The notes: generated from the letters alone by a model not told the origin. Counted from the stretch's first letter, positions 9,431-22,258 are shown. The stretch is DNA of 56,664 bases from Staphylococcus cohnii subsp. cohnii (GCF_002902365.1 NZ_PPQC01000039.1:1-56664), one strand, 5' to 3'. Numbers and translations: made by a program.

Positions 9431-10696
9431 TTATTTTGTATCATTTATGATTAATTGTCGCAATGATTGTCGTTTTATAACTTCTCTCGCTTTACTATCT
9501 TTTAAAAAGAATACTGATGGTTTTTGCATTTGGTTATAATTAGAAGCCATGGAATAATGATAGGCACCAGTTGATAATACTGCTAGATAGTCACCACGCT
9601 TAACTGTACTAGGTAACTTGGCATCTTTAATTATTATATCCCCAGACTCACAAAGTTTACCTGCAATTGTTACAATCTCATCTTTAGGCTCATTTCTATT
9701 AACTAACAATGCTTCATACTGTGCATCATATAACGCAGTACGGATATGATCACTCATACCACCATCTACCGATACATATTTGTTAACATTGGGAATCTCT
9801 TTGATTGTGCCAACTTCATATAATGTTATACCAGCTTCTCCAACTATGGATCTTCCAGGCTCTATTCCAATTTCAGGAAGAGGGTAGTCAAATTCAGTTG
9901 AAAATTGTTTAATTGCATCAGTAATTTCAGTAATACCTGTTTCGATAGGGAAACTAACATCACCCTCAACATATTTAATACTGAATCCACCACCCAAGTT
10001 AATCAACTCAACACTTATAGCATTTTCTTTTAACCATTGAATTACTATTTTTGCAGTTTCAATCATTGCTTCTGTGCCTTCAATTTGTGACCCTACATGA
10101 AAATGAACGCCTTTTAAATTTAAATGTTTAGTGTTTTTTACTTTTTCAACTGCTTGTATTGCTAACCCATGTTTAATTGACAGACCAAATTTACTATCTT
10201 CCTGACCAGTTTGAATAAATTCATGAGTATGTGCTTCAACACCAGGGTTTAAACGTAATACAACATTAACCGTTTCACTCGCATACTTATCGATGAGTTC
10301 TATTTCTTCTAATGCATCAATAACGATGTAACCAACTTTACTTTCTAATGCATACTGTATCTCATGTTTTGTTTTGTTGTTACCATGAAAATGTATATGC
10401 TGCGGATCAAAACCTGCCTCCAATGCTGTATACAGTTCTCCTTCAGATACTACATCAAGTTCAAGACCTTCTTCTTGTACTAATTTCACCATTTGTAGAC
10501 AGGTAAATGCTTTAGAAGCATATGAAATGTTATAGTTCAATCCACTTTTCTGAAAAGCAGAGTGAAATCGTTGCATTTGTGTTCTGATTTGATCTTCATC
10601 ATAAACAATCGTAGGTGTACCGAAACTTTGTGCTATTGTTTTAAGACTTGTACCTCCCATTGTTAACTCGCCACGATCATTATATTCTACTACCAT
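9431..10696 (-). CDS. lysA: Diaminopimelate decarboxylase
   Basis: 421 residues, the same length as the S. aureus enzyme. It converts meso-DAP to L-lysine, the last step of the pathway. The PLP lysine is K62 in SYASKAF; HFHGNNK, GGGFSIKY, EPGRS and CESGD follow in the expected order. Last gene of the dap operon, 3 bases after alr2, with AAAGGAG upstream. As the final product enzyme behind a lysine riboswitch it competes with cell-wall use of DAP. Confidence 0.97.
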   Translation of the reverse strand: MVVEYNDRGELTMGGTSLKTIAQSFGTPTIVYDEDQIRTQMQRFHSAFQKSGLNYNISYASKAFTCLQMVKLVQEEGLELDVVSEGELYTALEAGFDPQHIHFHGNNKTKHEIQYALESKVGYIVIDALEEIELIDKYASETVNVVLRLNPGVEAHTHEFIQTGQEDSKFGLSIKHGLAIQAVEKVKNTKHLNLKGVHFHVGSQIEGTEAMIETAKIVIQWLKENAISVELINLGGGFSIKYVEGDVSFPIETGITEITDAIKQFSTEFDYPLPEIGIEPGRSIVGEAGITLYEVGTIKEIPNVNKYVSVDGGMSDHIRTALYDAQYEALLVNRNEPKDEIVTIAGKLCESGDIIIKDAKLPSTVKRGDYLAVLSTGAYHYSMASNYNQMQKPSVFFLKDSKAREVIKRQSLRQLIINDTK

Positions 10697-10699
10697 AAT

Positions 10700-11773
10700 T
10701 TATCTATACTCCTTTATTAGTGAGTCATGATTCATTGCACTTAATTGTTCAGAATTCGCGCCAACACCTTTAAATGTAAACTCATCAACACGAATATCAT
10801 TATTATATAATATTACTTCGTCTTGTGCATGCACGTTGTGATCAACTTCAACAAACATATGACTCATCATCAACGCACGAATAGGGTAACGCTTGCCATT
10901 GATAAGTGCCTCATGTTTTGCTCTTGATTTAAGAATACCATCTCCATAGCCAATATCAACTACTGCTAATTTTGTATGATCATGTTTAGCTTCAAATGCA
11001 AAACTATAGCCACAGTAATCACCTTCATTTACTTCACGAATTTGGATGACATTACCTTTTACAGTCAATGATTGTTCTATCGCATCTACATCAATCGTTT
11101 GATAAGGTCTAGAGCCGTAAAGCGCAATTCCGACTCGCGCATGTGTATGATTTTCAAGCACACCGTTTTCTCTATAATAACTTGCACTGTTTTGTGCATG
11201 TATCATTTCAAAGTGATAGTCTTCGTCTATTAATGTGCTAACAATATCTAACCAAGCTTTACGCTCTACGTTATATTCAGACACATCGAATTCATCAGCA
11301 TACCCGAAGTGGGTCCATAAACCAGTGATATGCATTTTATTTTTATTTGCATTTTTCATATGATGATGTATCACTTCTCTTATTTCATCAATATTTTTCA
11401 AACCTGAGCGGTGAAGTAAATTTTCAAATTCTAAATGCACTTGAATACCTTGTAAATCTTCAATATGTTCATAATAGAAGTTTAATGAGGGCAGGGTCAT
11501 TTGAATCTGATAATCTCGCACTTTATCAAATTCATATACCGCATTCATTAAGAAAATTGTTGCATCGGGGGCTAATTGTCTAATGCGAACTGCTTCTCTT
11601 AAAGATGTCGTACTAAACGTGTTAATACCTGCTTTTAAAAATTGCTGTACAGCAAATTCCAATCCATAATGATAAGCATTATTTTTAACTACTGCCATAA
11701 TTTGATTATTTTGGATTACTTTAAGCGCATTATTGTAAAATCGTTGAGCATCAACAGACCAGATTGCTGTCAT
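10700..11773 (-). CDS. alr2: Alanine racemase, operon-borne second copy (Alr2)
   Basis: 357 residues, fold-type III PLP racemase. The PLP lysine is K30 in [12 protein letters not shown] (usual form AVVKANAYGHG) and [10 protein letters not shown] sits where the family has GIxLYG. It interconverts L- and D-alanine. S. aureus has a racemase gene at this same operon position besides the main Alr. The start overlaps the deacetylase stop by 4 bases (ATGA), implying translational coupling. The N-terminus is slightly shorter than classical Alr; activity on Ala is inferred. Confidence 0.88.
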   Translation of the reverse strand: MTAIWSVDAQRFYNNALKVIQNNQIMAVVKNNAYHYGLEFAVQQFLKAGINTFSTTSLREAVRIRQLAPDATIFLMNAVYEFDKVRDYQIQMTLPSLNFYYEHIEDLQGIQVHLEFENLLHRSGLKNIDEIREVIHHHMKNANKNKMHITGLWTHFGYADEFDVSEYNVERKAWLDIVSTLIDEDYHFEMIHAQNSASYYRENGVLENHTHARVGIALYGSRPYQTIDVDAIEQSLTVKGNVIQIREVNEGDYCGYSFAFEAKHDHTKLAVVDIGYGDGILKSRAKHEALINGKRYPIRALMMSHMFVEVDHNVHAQDEVILYNNDIRVDEFTFKGVGANSEQLSAMNHDSLIKEYR

Positions 11774-12927
11774 TGTGTTTCCACCTCACTATAGGATTTT
11801 AAAATCGCTTCATAATAATTTACAATTTTAATTAACATATGTTCATTAAAATTTAAATGGGCAGTATGCAAACCTGTTACAAAACCATTTGTCTCGTCTC
11901 GTACACCCACAAAAATAAAATAACTAGGTGCAAGTTGACTATAAAAGCTAAAATCTTCGCCAAATAAATACGGTGTGGGCTTGTCTACTATTGTTAAGTC
12001 AGCAATATCCAGACCATTTTCAACATGTTTACGTAATTCAGGTGAATTATATGTTGGTGGATAGCCTTCTTCAAATTTCACTTCACAATCAACATCGAAC
12101 AATAATTTTACACTTTCGGCAATTTTGTTCATTTGCTGTTTAACAGTTTCCAAATCATAGACATCATAAGTTCTAATTGTACCTTCTAAATAGCCATTGC
12201 TAGGAACTGTATTTATGGCTTCTCCAGCTTCAAAATGACCCATATGTACAATATTTCTCTTCAACCCATTTAAATGGAATTGTTGTATCTGACCAACTTG
12301 ACTTAAAACATGCTGCAGTGCTTCTCCTACAGAATGTCCTTGCTCTTTGTCCGCAACATGACTTGATAGACCAGTTAAATAAAAGCGATATTCTGTGGCA
12401 CTTGCTGTAATTTCTTCATCACGAATCACAACTCGACCTTCATCTTCAAAAGGCATTACGTGAATACCAAATATAGCTTCGATAGGGTATTTATCAAAAG
12501 CGCCTGCACGGATTAAACGGTTTGCGCCACCTCCAGTTTCTTCAGCTGGCTGAAAGATAAATACAATATTTTGAGGTAGTGTACCTTGATCTGCCATAGC
12601 CTTACATCGTTTAACAAATAGCATTAATGCAGTTGTATGTCCATCATGCCCACATGCATGCATAACATTATCAGTTTTACTACGATACGGGACGTCATTC
12701 TCTTCATAAATAGGTAAGGCATCTATGTCCGCACGATAAGCAATCGTATGATTACCATTACCAGGAAGATAGGCAATCAAACCCGTTTCCAGTGGACGAT
12801 GATATTCAATACCAAGTTCATCTAAAAATGCTGCAATATATTTAGTCGTTTCAAATTCATGGAGGCTTAATTCTGGATGTTGATGTAAGTGACGTCTATG
12901 GGTTGTAACAAATTCTAACTCATTCAT
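11770..12927 (-). CDS. M20-family amidohydrolase, probable N-acetyldiaminopimelate deacetylase
   Basis: 385 residues. Metal-binding motifs of peptidase family M20D are clear: [10 protein letters not shown] near the N-terminus, HACGHDGHT, and QPAEETGGG. The acetyl pathway of lysine synthesis needs a deacetylase to free DAP, and its position directly after dapD fits; older annotations call it hippurate hydrolase. The start is ATG at 12927, with AAAGGAT at proper distance. A TTG at 12936 also opens the frame but touches the ribosome binding site and is rejected. Confidence 0.85.
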   Translation of the reverse strand: MNELEFVTTHRRHLHQHPELSLHEFETTKYIAAFLDELGIEYHRPLETGLIAYLPGNGNHTIAYRADIDALPIYEENDVPYRSKTDNVMHACGHDGHTTALMLFVKRCKAMADQGTLPQNIVFIFQPAEETGGGANRLIRAGAFDKYPIEAIFGIHVMPFEDEGRVVIRDEEITASATEYRFYLTGLSSHVADKEQGHSVGEALQHVLSQVGQIQQFHLNGLKRNIVHMGHFEAGEAINTVPSNGYLEGTIRTYDVYDLETVKQQMNKIAESVKLLFDVDCEVKFEEGYPPTYNSPELRKHVENGLDIADLTIVDKPTPYLFGEDFSFYSQLAPSYFIFVGVRDETNGFVTGLHTAHLNFNEHMLIKIVNYYEAILKSYSEVETQ

Positions 12928-13004
12928 TAAAATCAAATCCTTTTAGTTATTGTAATATGTATAGGTATAAAATAATGCTCAATTAAGACGATTTATGTAT
13001 AAAA

Positions 13005-13102
13005 AGGAGGTTAGACGATTTGCTTAGTTACATATTGATATTCACATTAAAATAAATGTGTATATATCAATAATTACATGTTATTTCGTCTAAAAACCTC
13101 CT
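13005..13102. repeat. 98-bp long palindrome between dapD and the deacetylase gene
   Basis: AGGAGGTT at one end and AACCTCCT at the other start a long imperfect inverted repeat. Pairing continues through TAGACGA/TCGTCTA and an inner stem ATTGATAT...ACATT, leaving a loop of about 6. On the minus (operon) strand the 3' arm is followed by TTTTT, so it could be an intercistronic attenuator, an RNase site or 3'-end stabiliser. It fills about half of the only large gap in the operon. Confidence 0.8.
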
Positions 13103-13150
13103 ATAAATATTAAAATTTCAGTTTTTATTAATTATCTATTAATTTTGAAA

Positions 13151-13870
13151 TTAATCATTTAATTTTCTTAGTGCTGAAACAATTTCTCTTTTTGAATCTT
13201 CAACTTCACTTGTTTGCTTAATCACTTTTGCTGGTGTTCCAGCAACTACAGAACCAGCAGGAACATCTTGTGTAACGATTGCACCAGCTGCAACAATAGA
13301 ACCTTCACCAACACGAACACCTTCAAGTATCACTGCATTTGCACCAATGAGTACGTCATCTTCAATGACCACTGGTGATGCACTAGGTGGTTCAATCACG
13401 CCAGCTAATACTGCACCAGCTCCAACATGGACGTTTTTACCTGTAGTAGCACGACCGCCAAGTGTTGCGTTCATGTCTACCATAGTTCCTTCACCAACAA
13501 CAGCACCGATATTGATAGTAGCACCCATCATAATCACTGCGCCATCTTCAATCGTAGCTTGTTCACGAATAAATGCACCAGGTTCTATACGTGCATTCGT
13601 ATTGGTTAAGTCTTTTAATGGAATTGCTGAATTACGACGGTCCATCTCAACTTCTAATTCATCAATCACTGATTGATGATTTTCATAAAATTGCTTCCAA
13701 TCATCCGCTTCACAAAAAATTACTTTAGAATCAGAACCACCAAACACTTTAAAGCTGTCAGGGAACGTTACTTTGTCAAACTGCCCATTCACATAAACTT
13801 TAAGTGGTGTAGATTTTTTTGCATCACTTATATATTGAATAATTTCTTCTGCCGTTAAATGTTGTACCAT
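13151..13870 (-). CDS. dapD: Tetrahydrodipicolinate N-acetyltransferase
   Basis: 239 residues. The N-terminal alpha/beta domain (1-85) is followed by a left-handed beta-helix of hexapeptide repeats (about 90-205; for example IEDGAV, IGAVVG, VGEGTM), as in DapD/DapH. It acetylates tetrahydrodipicolinate, which commits the operon to the acetyl branch and agrees with the deacetylase downstream. AAGGAGC lies before the ATG. Also named DapH in Bacillus. Confidence 0.93.
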   Translation of the reverse strand: MVQHLTAEEIIQYISDAKKSTPLKVYVNGQFDKVTFPDSFKVFGGSDSKVIFCEADDWKQFYENHQSVIDELEVEMDRRNSAIPLKDLTNTNARIEPGAFIREQATIEDGAVIMMGATINIGAVVGEGTMVDMNATLGGRATTGKNVHVGAGAVLAGVIEPPSASPVVIEDDVLIGANAVILEGVRVGEGSIVAAGAIVTQDVPAGSVVAGTPAKVIKQTSEVEDSKREIVSALRKLND

Positions 13871-13892
13871 AATTTAATTCGCTCCTTAAAAG

Positions 13893-16490
<2,598 letters not shown>

Positions 16491-16550
16491 AGAATATACA
16501 CTCCATTTTCATTTTTATAATTTTTTTAAGATTAATTATATTTAGAAAAT

Positions 16551-17759
16551 TCAGATATCAAAAGTTTGATATAAGGCGTGAACTGCACGTTCACTATTTT
16601 CGGAATCTATTACACATGAAATACTAATTTCTGATGTGGTGGTTTGATAAAAAGCAATATCATTTTCAATCAATGTAATAAATGCCTTTGAAGCAACACC
16701 AGACATATCTCGCATACCAGAGCCGATTAATGAAAGTTTAACGTATCCTTCGTTAATCTTGAAGTCTAATGCATTAAACCTTTCTTTTAACACATCTAAG
16801 ATGTTTGTTATTTGAACAGCATCTGTATCTTTGATTGTAAAAGACATTTGCAATCCTTCCAAATTAATAATTTGAGAAATCATATCCACATTGACTGATC
16901 CTTCTTCTAAATGATTGAATAAATCCGTCAATAATCTATTGTCCGGTAGGGGATAACTAATTGTAACATGTAACATGTGTGTATCTAATGCTACACCAGT
17001 AACTGCTTTTTTTTCTAATAATTCTGCTTGTGACATAATCCATGTTCCTTTCACATTTGATAAAGTTCTTCCTAAATACAGTGGGATGTTATAATTATTT
17101 GCTAATTCCACGCTTCTAGTTTCAAGTACACCTGCACCTAAAGCACTCATCTCCATCATTTCCTCATAAGATACATATGCTAATCGTTTTGCCTCTTTGT
17201 AAACCCTTGGATCTGTCGCATACACACCATCTACATCAGTATATATCTCACAAGTCGTTTGATTACTTGCAGCTAAAGCTACAGCAGTCGTGTCTGAGCC
17301 ACCACGACCTAAGGTAGTTATTTCTAATTCATCATTAATACCTTGAAACCCTGCTATCACTAGTACATCATTGTTTTCAAAAGCTTGTTCAAATGTACTG
17401 GGATTGATTTCAGCAATTTTACTTTTTAAATGATGACCAACTGTTTTAATTCCTGCTTGATATCCAGTCATCGCTTTTGCGTTTACACCGATATCGTTTA
17501 ATACCATCGACAAATAGGAAACGGTCTGTTGTTCACCGGTTGTTAATAGCAAGGCCAATTCTTGATCTTTGGGTGTCGTAGTAAGCGTTGAAACATTAGC
17601 CATCAGCTCATCTGTTGTTTTGCCCATTGCACTAACGACAACGATAAGTTGTTCGCCTTCATCAACTCTTGTTTTTAACATGCCTGCTATATTTTTAATT
17701 TTAGTAAAATCACTTACGGAAGAACCTCCAAATTTCAAAACACTTCTTTCCAATTCCAT
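16551..17759 (-). CDS. lysC: Aspartate kinase
   Basis: 402 residues. The kinase domain opens LKFGGSSVSDF, with GRGGSDTTAVALA further on; two ACT domains occupy the C-terminal third, suggesting allosteric control by lysine and/or threonine. It makes aspartyl phosphate, the first pathway step. The start is ATG at 17759 behind GAGGAGG. The frame stays open to 17855, but that extra part translates the riboswitch terminator hairpin and is not coding. Confidence 0.95.
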   Translation of the reverse strand: MELERSVLKFGGSSVSDFTKIKNIAGMLKTRVDEGEQLIVVVSAMGKTTDELMANVSTLTTTPKDQELALLLTTGEQQTVSYLSMVLNDIGVNAKAMTGYQAGIKTVGHHLKSKIAEINPSTFEQAFENNDVLVIAGFQGINDELEITTLGRGGSDTTAVALAASNQTTCEIYTDVDGVYATDPRVYKEAKRLAYVSYEEMMEMSALGAGVLETRSVELANNYNIPLYLGRTLSNVKGTWIMSQAELLEKKAVTGVALDTHMLHVTISYPLPDNRLLTDLFNHLEEGSVNVDMISQIINLEGLQMSFTIKDTDAVQITNILDVLKERFNALDFKINEGYVKLSLIGSGMRDMSGVASKAFITLIENDIAFYQTTTSEISISCVIDSENSERAVHALYQTFDI

Positions 17760-17796
17760 ATCCTCCTCATTTGATAGGGGAGAATCACAGTAATAT

Positions 17797-17831
17797 AAAA
17801 AAAGAACAAGTCCGGAATGCGAACCTGTTCT
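17797..17831 (-). terminator. Lysine riboswitch expression-platform terminator
   Basis: On the minus strand AGAACAGGT pairs with ACTTGTTCT (with G-U), followed by seven Ts, about 40 bases before the lysC start. With the aptamer upstream this forms the off state when lysine is high. Confidence 0.88.
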
Positions 17832-17842
17832 ATAATTTATAT

Positions 17843-18019
17843 ACAAGTGATGCACTCCATTATTTTAAAATAATGACAGACTCTTAGCTCTTAACCATAA
17901 AGTCCAACTTGTTATAAGCTGCTATTATAACTGTTTCGGCATCTCACCCTTTCAAAATTAGCTGCTAGCAGACAGGTTCTTCTAAAATTTACTAATGATT
18001 GATGCGCCTCATCAAAACT
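17843..18019 (-). promoter_or_regulatory. Lysine riboswitch (L-box) controlling the dap operon
   Basis: The minus strand carries the conserved L-box blocks in order: GATGAGGCGCATCAATC then AGTA; AAAGGGTGAGATGCCGAA; the GTTGGACTTTA region; and the closing GGAGTGCATC. The layout and size (about 177 bases) match the lysine aptamer. It controls all eight genes from lysC to lysA, so D-Ala racemase and DAP enzymes also come under lysine control. Confidence 0.9.
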
Positions 18020-18043
18020 TATTTAATTTTGTTTATGATTCAT

Positions 18044-18072
18044 ATTATACATATGCTTATATATACTGTAAA
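18044..18072 (-). promoter_or_regulatory. Promoter of the lysC operon
   Basis: On the minus strand TTTACA (18072-18067), a 17-base spacer, and TATAAT (18049-18044). Transcription would begin near 18037, about 18 bases before the riboswitch aptamer. Confidence 0.75.
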
Positions 18073-18200
18073 CCGCTTTTACAAAGTTTTTTAAATTTAC
18101 TGAAAAATTAAACTATTTTATTAGTATTTTACTAAATAAGTGTAAATGTATATATTTCAAATTTCAAATATTAATATATCCAAATGTATGAACTATTAAT

Positions 18201-19041
18201 TTAAAATTCTTCATAAGTGGCAGGATCTTGATCTTTACGTCTGCCATCTGTACGTGTTAATGCATTGATTTTCTCAATATCATTACTATCAAGATAAAAG
18301 TCAAAAATATCCATATTTTGCAGTTGTCTTGATACAGTTGTAGACTTTGGAATAGGTACAACACCATTTTGAATATGCCATTTTAATATAACTTGAGGAA
18401 TGGTTAGGAATGGTTTTATTATGTTTTGTAGCAATTTCGACAAGATTTTCATCATCAATAACACTAGAAGCACGACCTAATGGACTCCATGCTTGAGTAA
18501 CAATTCCTTTGGATGTGTTGTACTGAACCAATGCTTCTTGATTGAAATACGGGTGTAATTCAATTTGGTTTACAACTGGTAAAACACCTGTTTCTTGTTG
18601 TAATGTTTCGATATGTTCTGGTAAAAAATTACACACACCAATTGATTTTATTAAGCCTGCTTTTTGTGCAGCAATCATTGCTTGCCAAGCTTCAACATAT
18701 TTACCTTGTTTAGGATTAGGCCAGTGGATTAAATATAAATCAAGATAATCAACACCTAAGCGATAAATTGATTCCTGTATTGCAGTCAGTGCATCATCGT
18801 AAGATTGATAACGTCCAGGCAATTTTGAAGTAATCATAATTTGATCTCTTGAAACACTGCTCATCTCGATTGCTTTACCAACTGTTCCTTCATTTTCATA
18901 ATTATAAGCTGTATCTAATAAACGATAACCTTGTTCTAATGCATTCACAATCGCATGTGCACCATGAGCACCATTTAACTTATATGAACCAAACCCAATT
19001 TGAGGAATCACTTGTCCATCTAACATATTTAACTGTTCCAT
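18201..19041 (-). pseudogene. Aldo/keto reductase, frameshifted by a 10-bp tandem duplication
   Basis: The first 214 or so codons encode a normal aldo/keto reductase: DTAYNYENEG with the catalytic Tyr, TSKLPG with the Lys, LIHWPNP with the His. The reading frame then breaks at 18396-18415, where AGGAATGGTT occurs twice in a row. Removing one copy rejoins the protein through KTIPQVILKWHIQNGVVPIPKSTT and gives 276 residues, the normal family length. The C-terminal part binds NADPH (PIPKSTT), so the product as it stands should be inactive. Start at 19041 with GGAGG. Confidence 0.88.
18396..18415. repeat. Perfect 10-bp tandem duplication inside the aldo/keto reductase
   Basis: AGGAATGGTT at 18396-18405 is repeated exactly at 18406-18415. 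Ten is not a multiple of three, which shifts the frame. A slipped-strand event is the simplest cause. Confidence 0.92.
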
Positions 19042-19189
19042 TTACATACCTCCATAACGATATATGCTTTTGATTATATAATGCATAACCATTTATGACT
19101 AATATTTAGACTTCATTGGGGAGAAAACTATAAACAAAAAACCGAGATAAATCAATATCTTAGCTTCATAACTTAGACAAACCCTTAGC

Positions 19190-19440
19190 ATTAAAGCGCT
19201 GAACCCTTAGAATGAGAACTCACTAAAAACACAATGGTACTAGGCTGCTAATTCTCTGAATTAATAGTGTTTTTAGTGAGATATTGGCAGTGATTTGGGT
19301 CGACTCCTGTGGGAAGTGCAATAGCCGAAGACTACAGGCTAAGGCAGTGCCCACGGAAAGCGTGCACAAAAAAACTGCCAACAAAGTCAGAGACTTTGTC
19401 GACAGTCTGAGCTGAGACATATTAATATTTCAGCTTCAAC
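19190..19440. repeat. GC-rich structured intergenic repeat (single copy here, related to the 49.3-kb pair)
   Basis: In an otherwise AT-rich 529-bp gap (19042-19570). It contains an inverted repeat CTCACTAAAAACAC...GTGTTTTTAGTGAG (about 19221-19281), then the GC-rich block GACTCCTGTGGGA, the core GACTACAGGCT and the tail GGAAAGCGTGCAC, flanked by GGCAGT/ACTGCC. The same core and tail order occurs at 49298-49405 and 49542-49649. No convincing protein is encoded. A second inverted pair (GTCAGAGACTTTGTCGAC) follows. Role unknown; it could end the ABC-F or reductase transcripts. Confidence 0.65.
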
Positions 19441-19570
19441 ATATAATTTCATCTATTAATAGTATATTTCATATATGCTTAATGACGCTATTTGCTATAT
19501 AATTTACCATCGAAATATGCAATACTTTTAATCTCTATGTTGACTAATATACTTCTGTATTTTAATGGTT

Positions 19571-21175
19571 TTATTTATTTAATACGCCAGTTTCTTGTAA
19601 ATAAGCTTCATAAGATATTTCTTTTGATAAACCACCTGTAGGATTTAAGTCAATTACTCGGTTCGCAATTGTGTTGATAAATTCAAAATCATACGATGTG
19701 AAAATCATTGAACCTTTGAAATTTTTCAAACCATCGTTTACTGCAGTAATACTTTCTAAGTCTAAGTGGTTCGTTGGTTCATCTAGTAATAAAACATTCG
19801 CACTAGATAACATCATTTTACTTAACATACAGCGCACTTTTTCTCCACCAGATAAAACACTCGCTTTTTTCTTAACTTCTTCACCACTAAATAACATGCG
19901 GCCTAAGAAACCTCTTAAGAATGTTTCAGTTTGTTCGTCTTCAGGTGCATATTGACGCAACCAATCAACAAGGTTCATATTTACACCTTCGAAGTATTCA
20001 GAGTTATCTTTAGGGAAGTAACTACGTGAAGTCGTAACACCCCATTTTACAGTTCCTTCGTCTGGCGTCATTTCACCAGCTAATATTTTGAGTAATGTCG
20101 TTTTCGCAATTTCACTATCTCCAATTAAAACTGCTTTATCATTAGGATTCATTGTAAAAGAAATATTATCTAATACTTTATTACCATCTATCGTTTTTGA
20201 TACATTTTCTACAAATAGTAAATCATTACCGATTTCACGTTCTGGCGTGAATTTCACATATGGATAACGACGTGAAGAAGGTTGAATATCATCTAGTTCA
20301 ATTTTTTCTAGTTGTTTTTTACGACTTGTTGCTTGTTTAGATTTAGATGCATTTGCAGAGAAACGTGCAACGAAATCTTGTAATTCTTTAATCTTTTCTT
20401 CTTTTTTCTTGTTTTGTTCTTGTGCCATTTTCATTGCTAATTGACTTGATTGATACCAAAAATCATAGTTACCTACGTATACTTTTATTTTTCCATAATC
20501 TAAGTCTGCAATATGTGTACATACATTATTTAAAAAGTGTCGGTCATGTGATACCACAATCACTGTATTTTCAAAATTGATTAAGAAATCTTCTAACCAA
20601 CTTATTGCAGGGATGTCCAAACCATTGGTCGGTTCATCAAGTAGTAGTACATCAGGTTTACCAAACAAACTTTGGGCTAATAATACTTTTACTTTTTGGT
20701 TATTTTCTAATTCAGCCATTTTTTTATCTTGTAAATCTGCAGATATACCTAATCCAGATAATAAAGAACCTGCATCTGCTTCGGCATTCCAGCCGTCCAT
20801 TTCAGCAAATTCACCTTCTAATTCTGCAGCTCTGATACCGTCTTCATCACTGAAATCCGGTTTCATATAAATTTCATCTTTTTCTTTCATCACTTCATAT
20901 AGACGTTCATGTCCTTTAATTACAACATCAATCACGCGTTCTTCTTCATATGCAAAGTGATCCTGTTTTAAGATTGCTAAACGTTCGTCTTTTCCCATAG
21001 ATACATGACCTGATTGCGCATCCAACTCACCAGATAAAATCTTTAAAAATGTCGATTTCCCAGCACCATTTGCTCCAATCAAACCATAACAATTTCCTTC
21101 TGTAAATTTAATATTTACATCCTCGAATAATTTACGATCGCCAAATCGTAAACTCACATCAGTAACTTGTAACAT
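19571..21175 (-). CDS. ABC-F family ATPase (YkpA/YbiT type)
   Basis: 534 residues: two ABC domains, no membrane segments, joined by a charged linker (about 240-300). Domain 1 has GANGAGKST (34-42) and LLLDEPTNGLD, but its signature reads LENNQKVK rather than LSGGQ. Domain 2 has LSGGE and LLLDEPTNHLD, but its Walker A is the unusual GDSEIAKTT, which I believe is common in this subgroup. ABC-F proteins act on ribosomes. This subgroup is a housekeeping one rather than an antibiotic-resistance type. The gene is divergent from cvfB. Confidence 0.88.
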   Translation of the reverse strand: MLQVTDVSLRFGDRKLFEDVNIKFTEGNCYGLIGANGAGKSTFLKILSGELDAQSGHVSMGKDERLAILKQDHFAYEEERVIDVVIKGHERLYEVMKEKDEIYMKPDFSDEDGIRAAELEGEFAEMDGWNAEADAGSLLSGLGISADLQDKKMAELENNQKVKVLLAQSLFGKPDVLLLDEPTNGLDIPAISWLEDFLINFENTVIVVSHDRHFLNNVCTHIADLDYGKIKVYVGNYDFWYQSSQLAMKMAQEQNKKKEEKIKELQDFVARFSANASKSKQATSRKKQLEKIELDDIQPSSRRYPYVKFTPEREIGNDLLFVENVSKTIDGNKVLDNISFTMNPNDKAVLIGDSEIAKTTLLKILAGEMTPDEGTVKWGVTTSRSYFPKDNSEYFEGVNMNLVDWLRQYAPEDEQTETFLRGFLGRMLFSGEEVKKKASVLSGGEKVRCMLSKMMLSSANVLLLDEPTNHLDLESITAVNDGLKNFKGSMIFTSYDFEFINTIANRVIDLNPTGGLSKEISYEAYLQETGVLNK

Positions 21176-21318
21176 GCATTTGCTCCTTTACGTTAATCTA
21201 CCGGACAAATTATAACACACTTAAGAGGGAGTTTCGACCATTCACAATGAGTTGATGCTTGTTTCTTTATAGCATGTTATAATAGATAAGAATAAATTAA
21301 AGTACGAAGGAGAACAGT

Positions 21319-22218
21319 ATGGCCCAAGAAGAGAAAAATATTGTAGGTTCCATTGAATTTCTTGAAGTTGTTGGATTAGAAGGATCTACTTACAAGTTAC
21401 AAGGACCAAACGGAGAAGAAGTTAAACTCAATCAATCAGAAGTAAATGAAGAAGATGATTTAATCATAGGCGAGGAATATAGCTTTTTCATTTATCCTAA
21501 TAGATCTGGCGCATTGTTTGCTACACAAAATATGCCAGACATTACTACTAGCAAATATGATTTTGTGAAAGTTTTAAAAACCGATCGAGATGGTGCACAC
21601 GTTGACGTAGCTCTTCCAAGGGAAGTTTTAATTCCGTGGATTGATTTACCAAAAGTAAAAGATGTATGGCCAATACAAGGTGATGAATTATTAGTTACTT
21701 TACGTATTGATAGCGAAAACAACATGTTTGCTCGTCTAGCAACTGAAACAATTGTTGATTCAATGTACACACCAGTAAACGATGATACATTACAAAATAA
21801 AGTTATCGAAGCAAGACCATACAGAGTATTGAGAATCGGAAGCTTCATGTTATCCAAAGATGGTCACAAAATATTCGTACATGAGTCTGAACGTAAATCT
21901 GAACCTCGCTTAGGTGAAAAGCTAGAAGTTCGAATTATCGGGCATAATGAAAAAGGGGAACTCAACGGTTCTTTTTTACCATTTGCTCATGAAAGACTTG
22001 ACGAAGATGGTCAACATATTTTTAATTTACTTGTTGAATATGATGGCGAACTTCCGTTTTGGGACAAATCAAGCCCCGAAGCTATTAAGGAAGTATTTAA
22101 TATGAGTAAAGGCGCATTTAAACGTGCGATTGGTCATTTATATAAAAACAAAATTATAACAATTGAAACTGGTAAAATCGCGCTAACTAATAAAGGTTGG
22201 AGCAGAGTTGAAGACTAG
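21319..22218 (+). CDS. cvfB: Conserved virulence factor B, S1-domain RNA-binding protein
   Basis: 299 residues, nearly the length of S. aureus CvfB (about 300) and alike along its whole length. It has several S1-like OB-fold segments (about 1-215) and a winged-helix C-terminus (about 225-299; EVFNMSKGAFKRAIGHLYK). CvfB binds RNA and affects virulence gene and exoprotein expression in S. aureus. An extended -10 (TGTTATAAT, with TATAAT at 21278-21283) and GAAGGAG precede it; a terminator follows. Confidence 0.93.
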   Translation: MAQEEKNIVGSIEFLEVVGLEGSTYKLQGPNGEEVKLNQSEVNEEDDLIIGEEYSFFIYPNRSGALFATQNMPDITTSKYDFVKVLKTDRDGAHVDVALPREVLIPWIDLPKVKDVWPIQGDELLVTLRIDSENNMFARLATETIVDSMYTPVNDDTLQNKVIEARPYRVLRIGSFMLSKDGHKIFVHESERKSEPRLGEKLEVRIIGHNEKGELNGSFLPFAHERLDEDGQHIFNLLVEYDGELPFWDKSSPEAIKEVFNMSKGAFKRAIGHLYKNKIITIETGKIALTNKGWSRVED

Positions 22219-22258
22219 TTCTTTCTATATTAAATAGTGTTTAAATATTTATAATTTT

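Noticed and set aside
12928..12936. TTG start for the M20 deacetylase
   Set aside because: It would place the start next to the ribosome binding site with no spacing; the ATG at 12927 fits.
13347..13858. Several plus-strand ORFs opposite dapD
   Set aside because: Shadows of a highly repetitive beta-helix gene; no ribosome binding sites.
19223..19420. 65-residue minus-strand ORF in the GC-rich repeat
   Set aside because: It runs across inverted repeats, has no ribosome binding site and only reads through a structured repeat.
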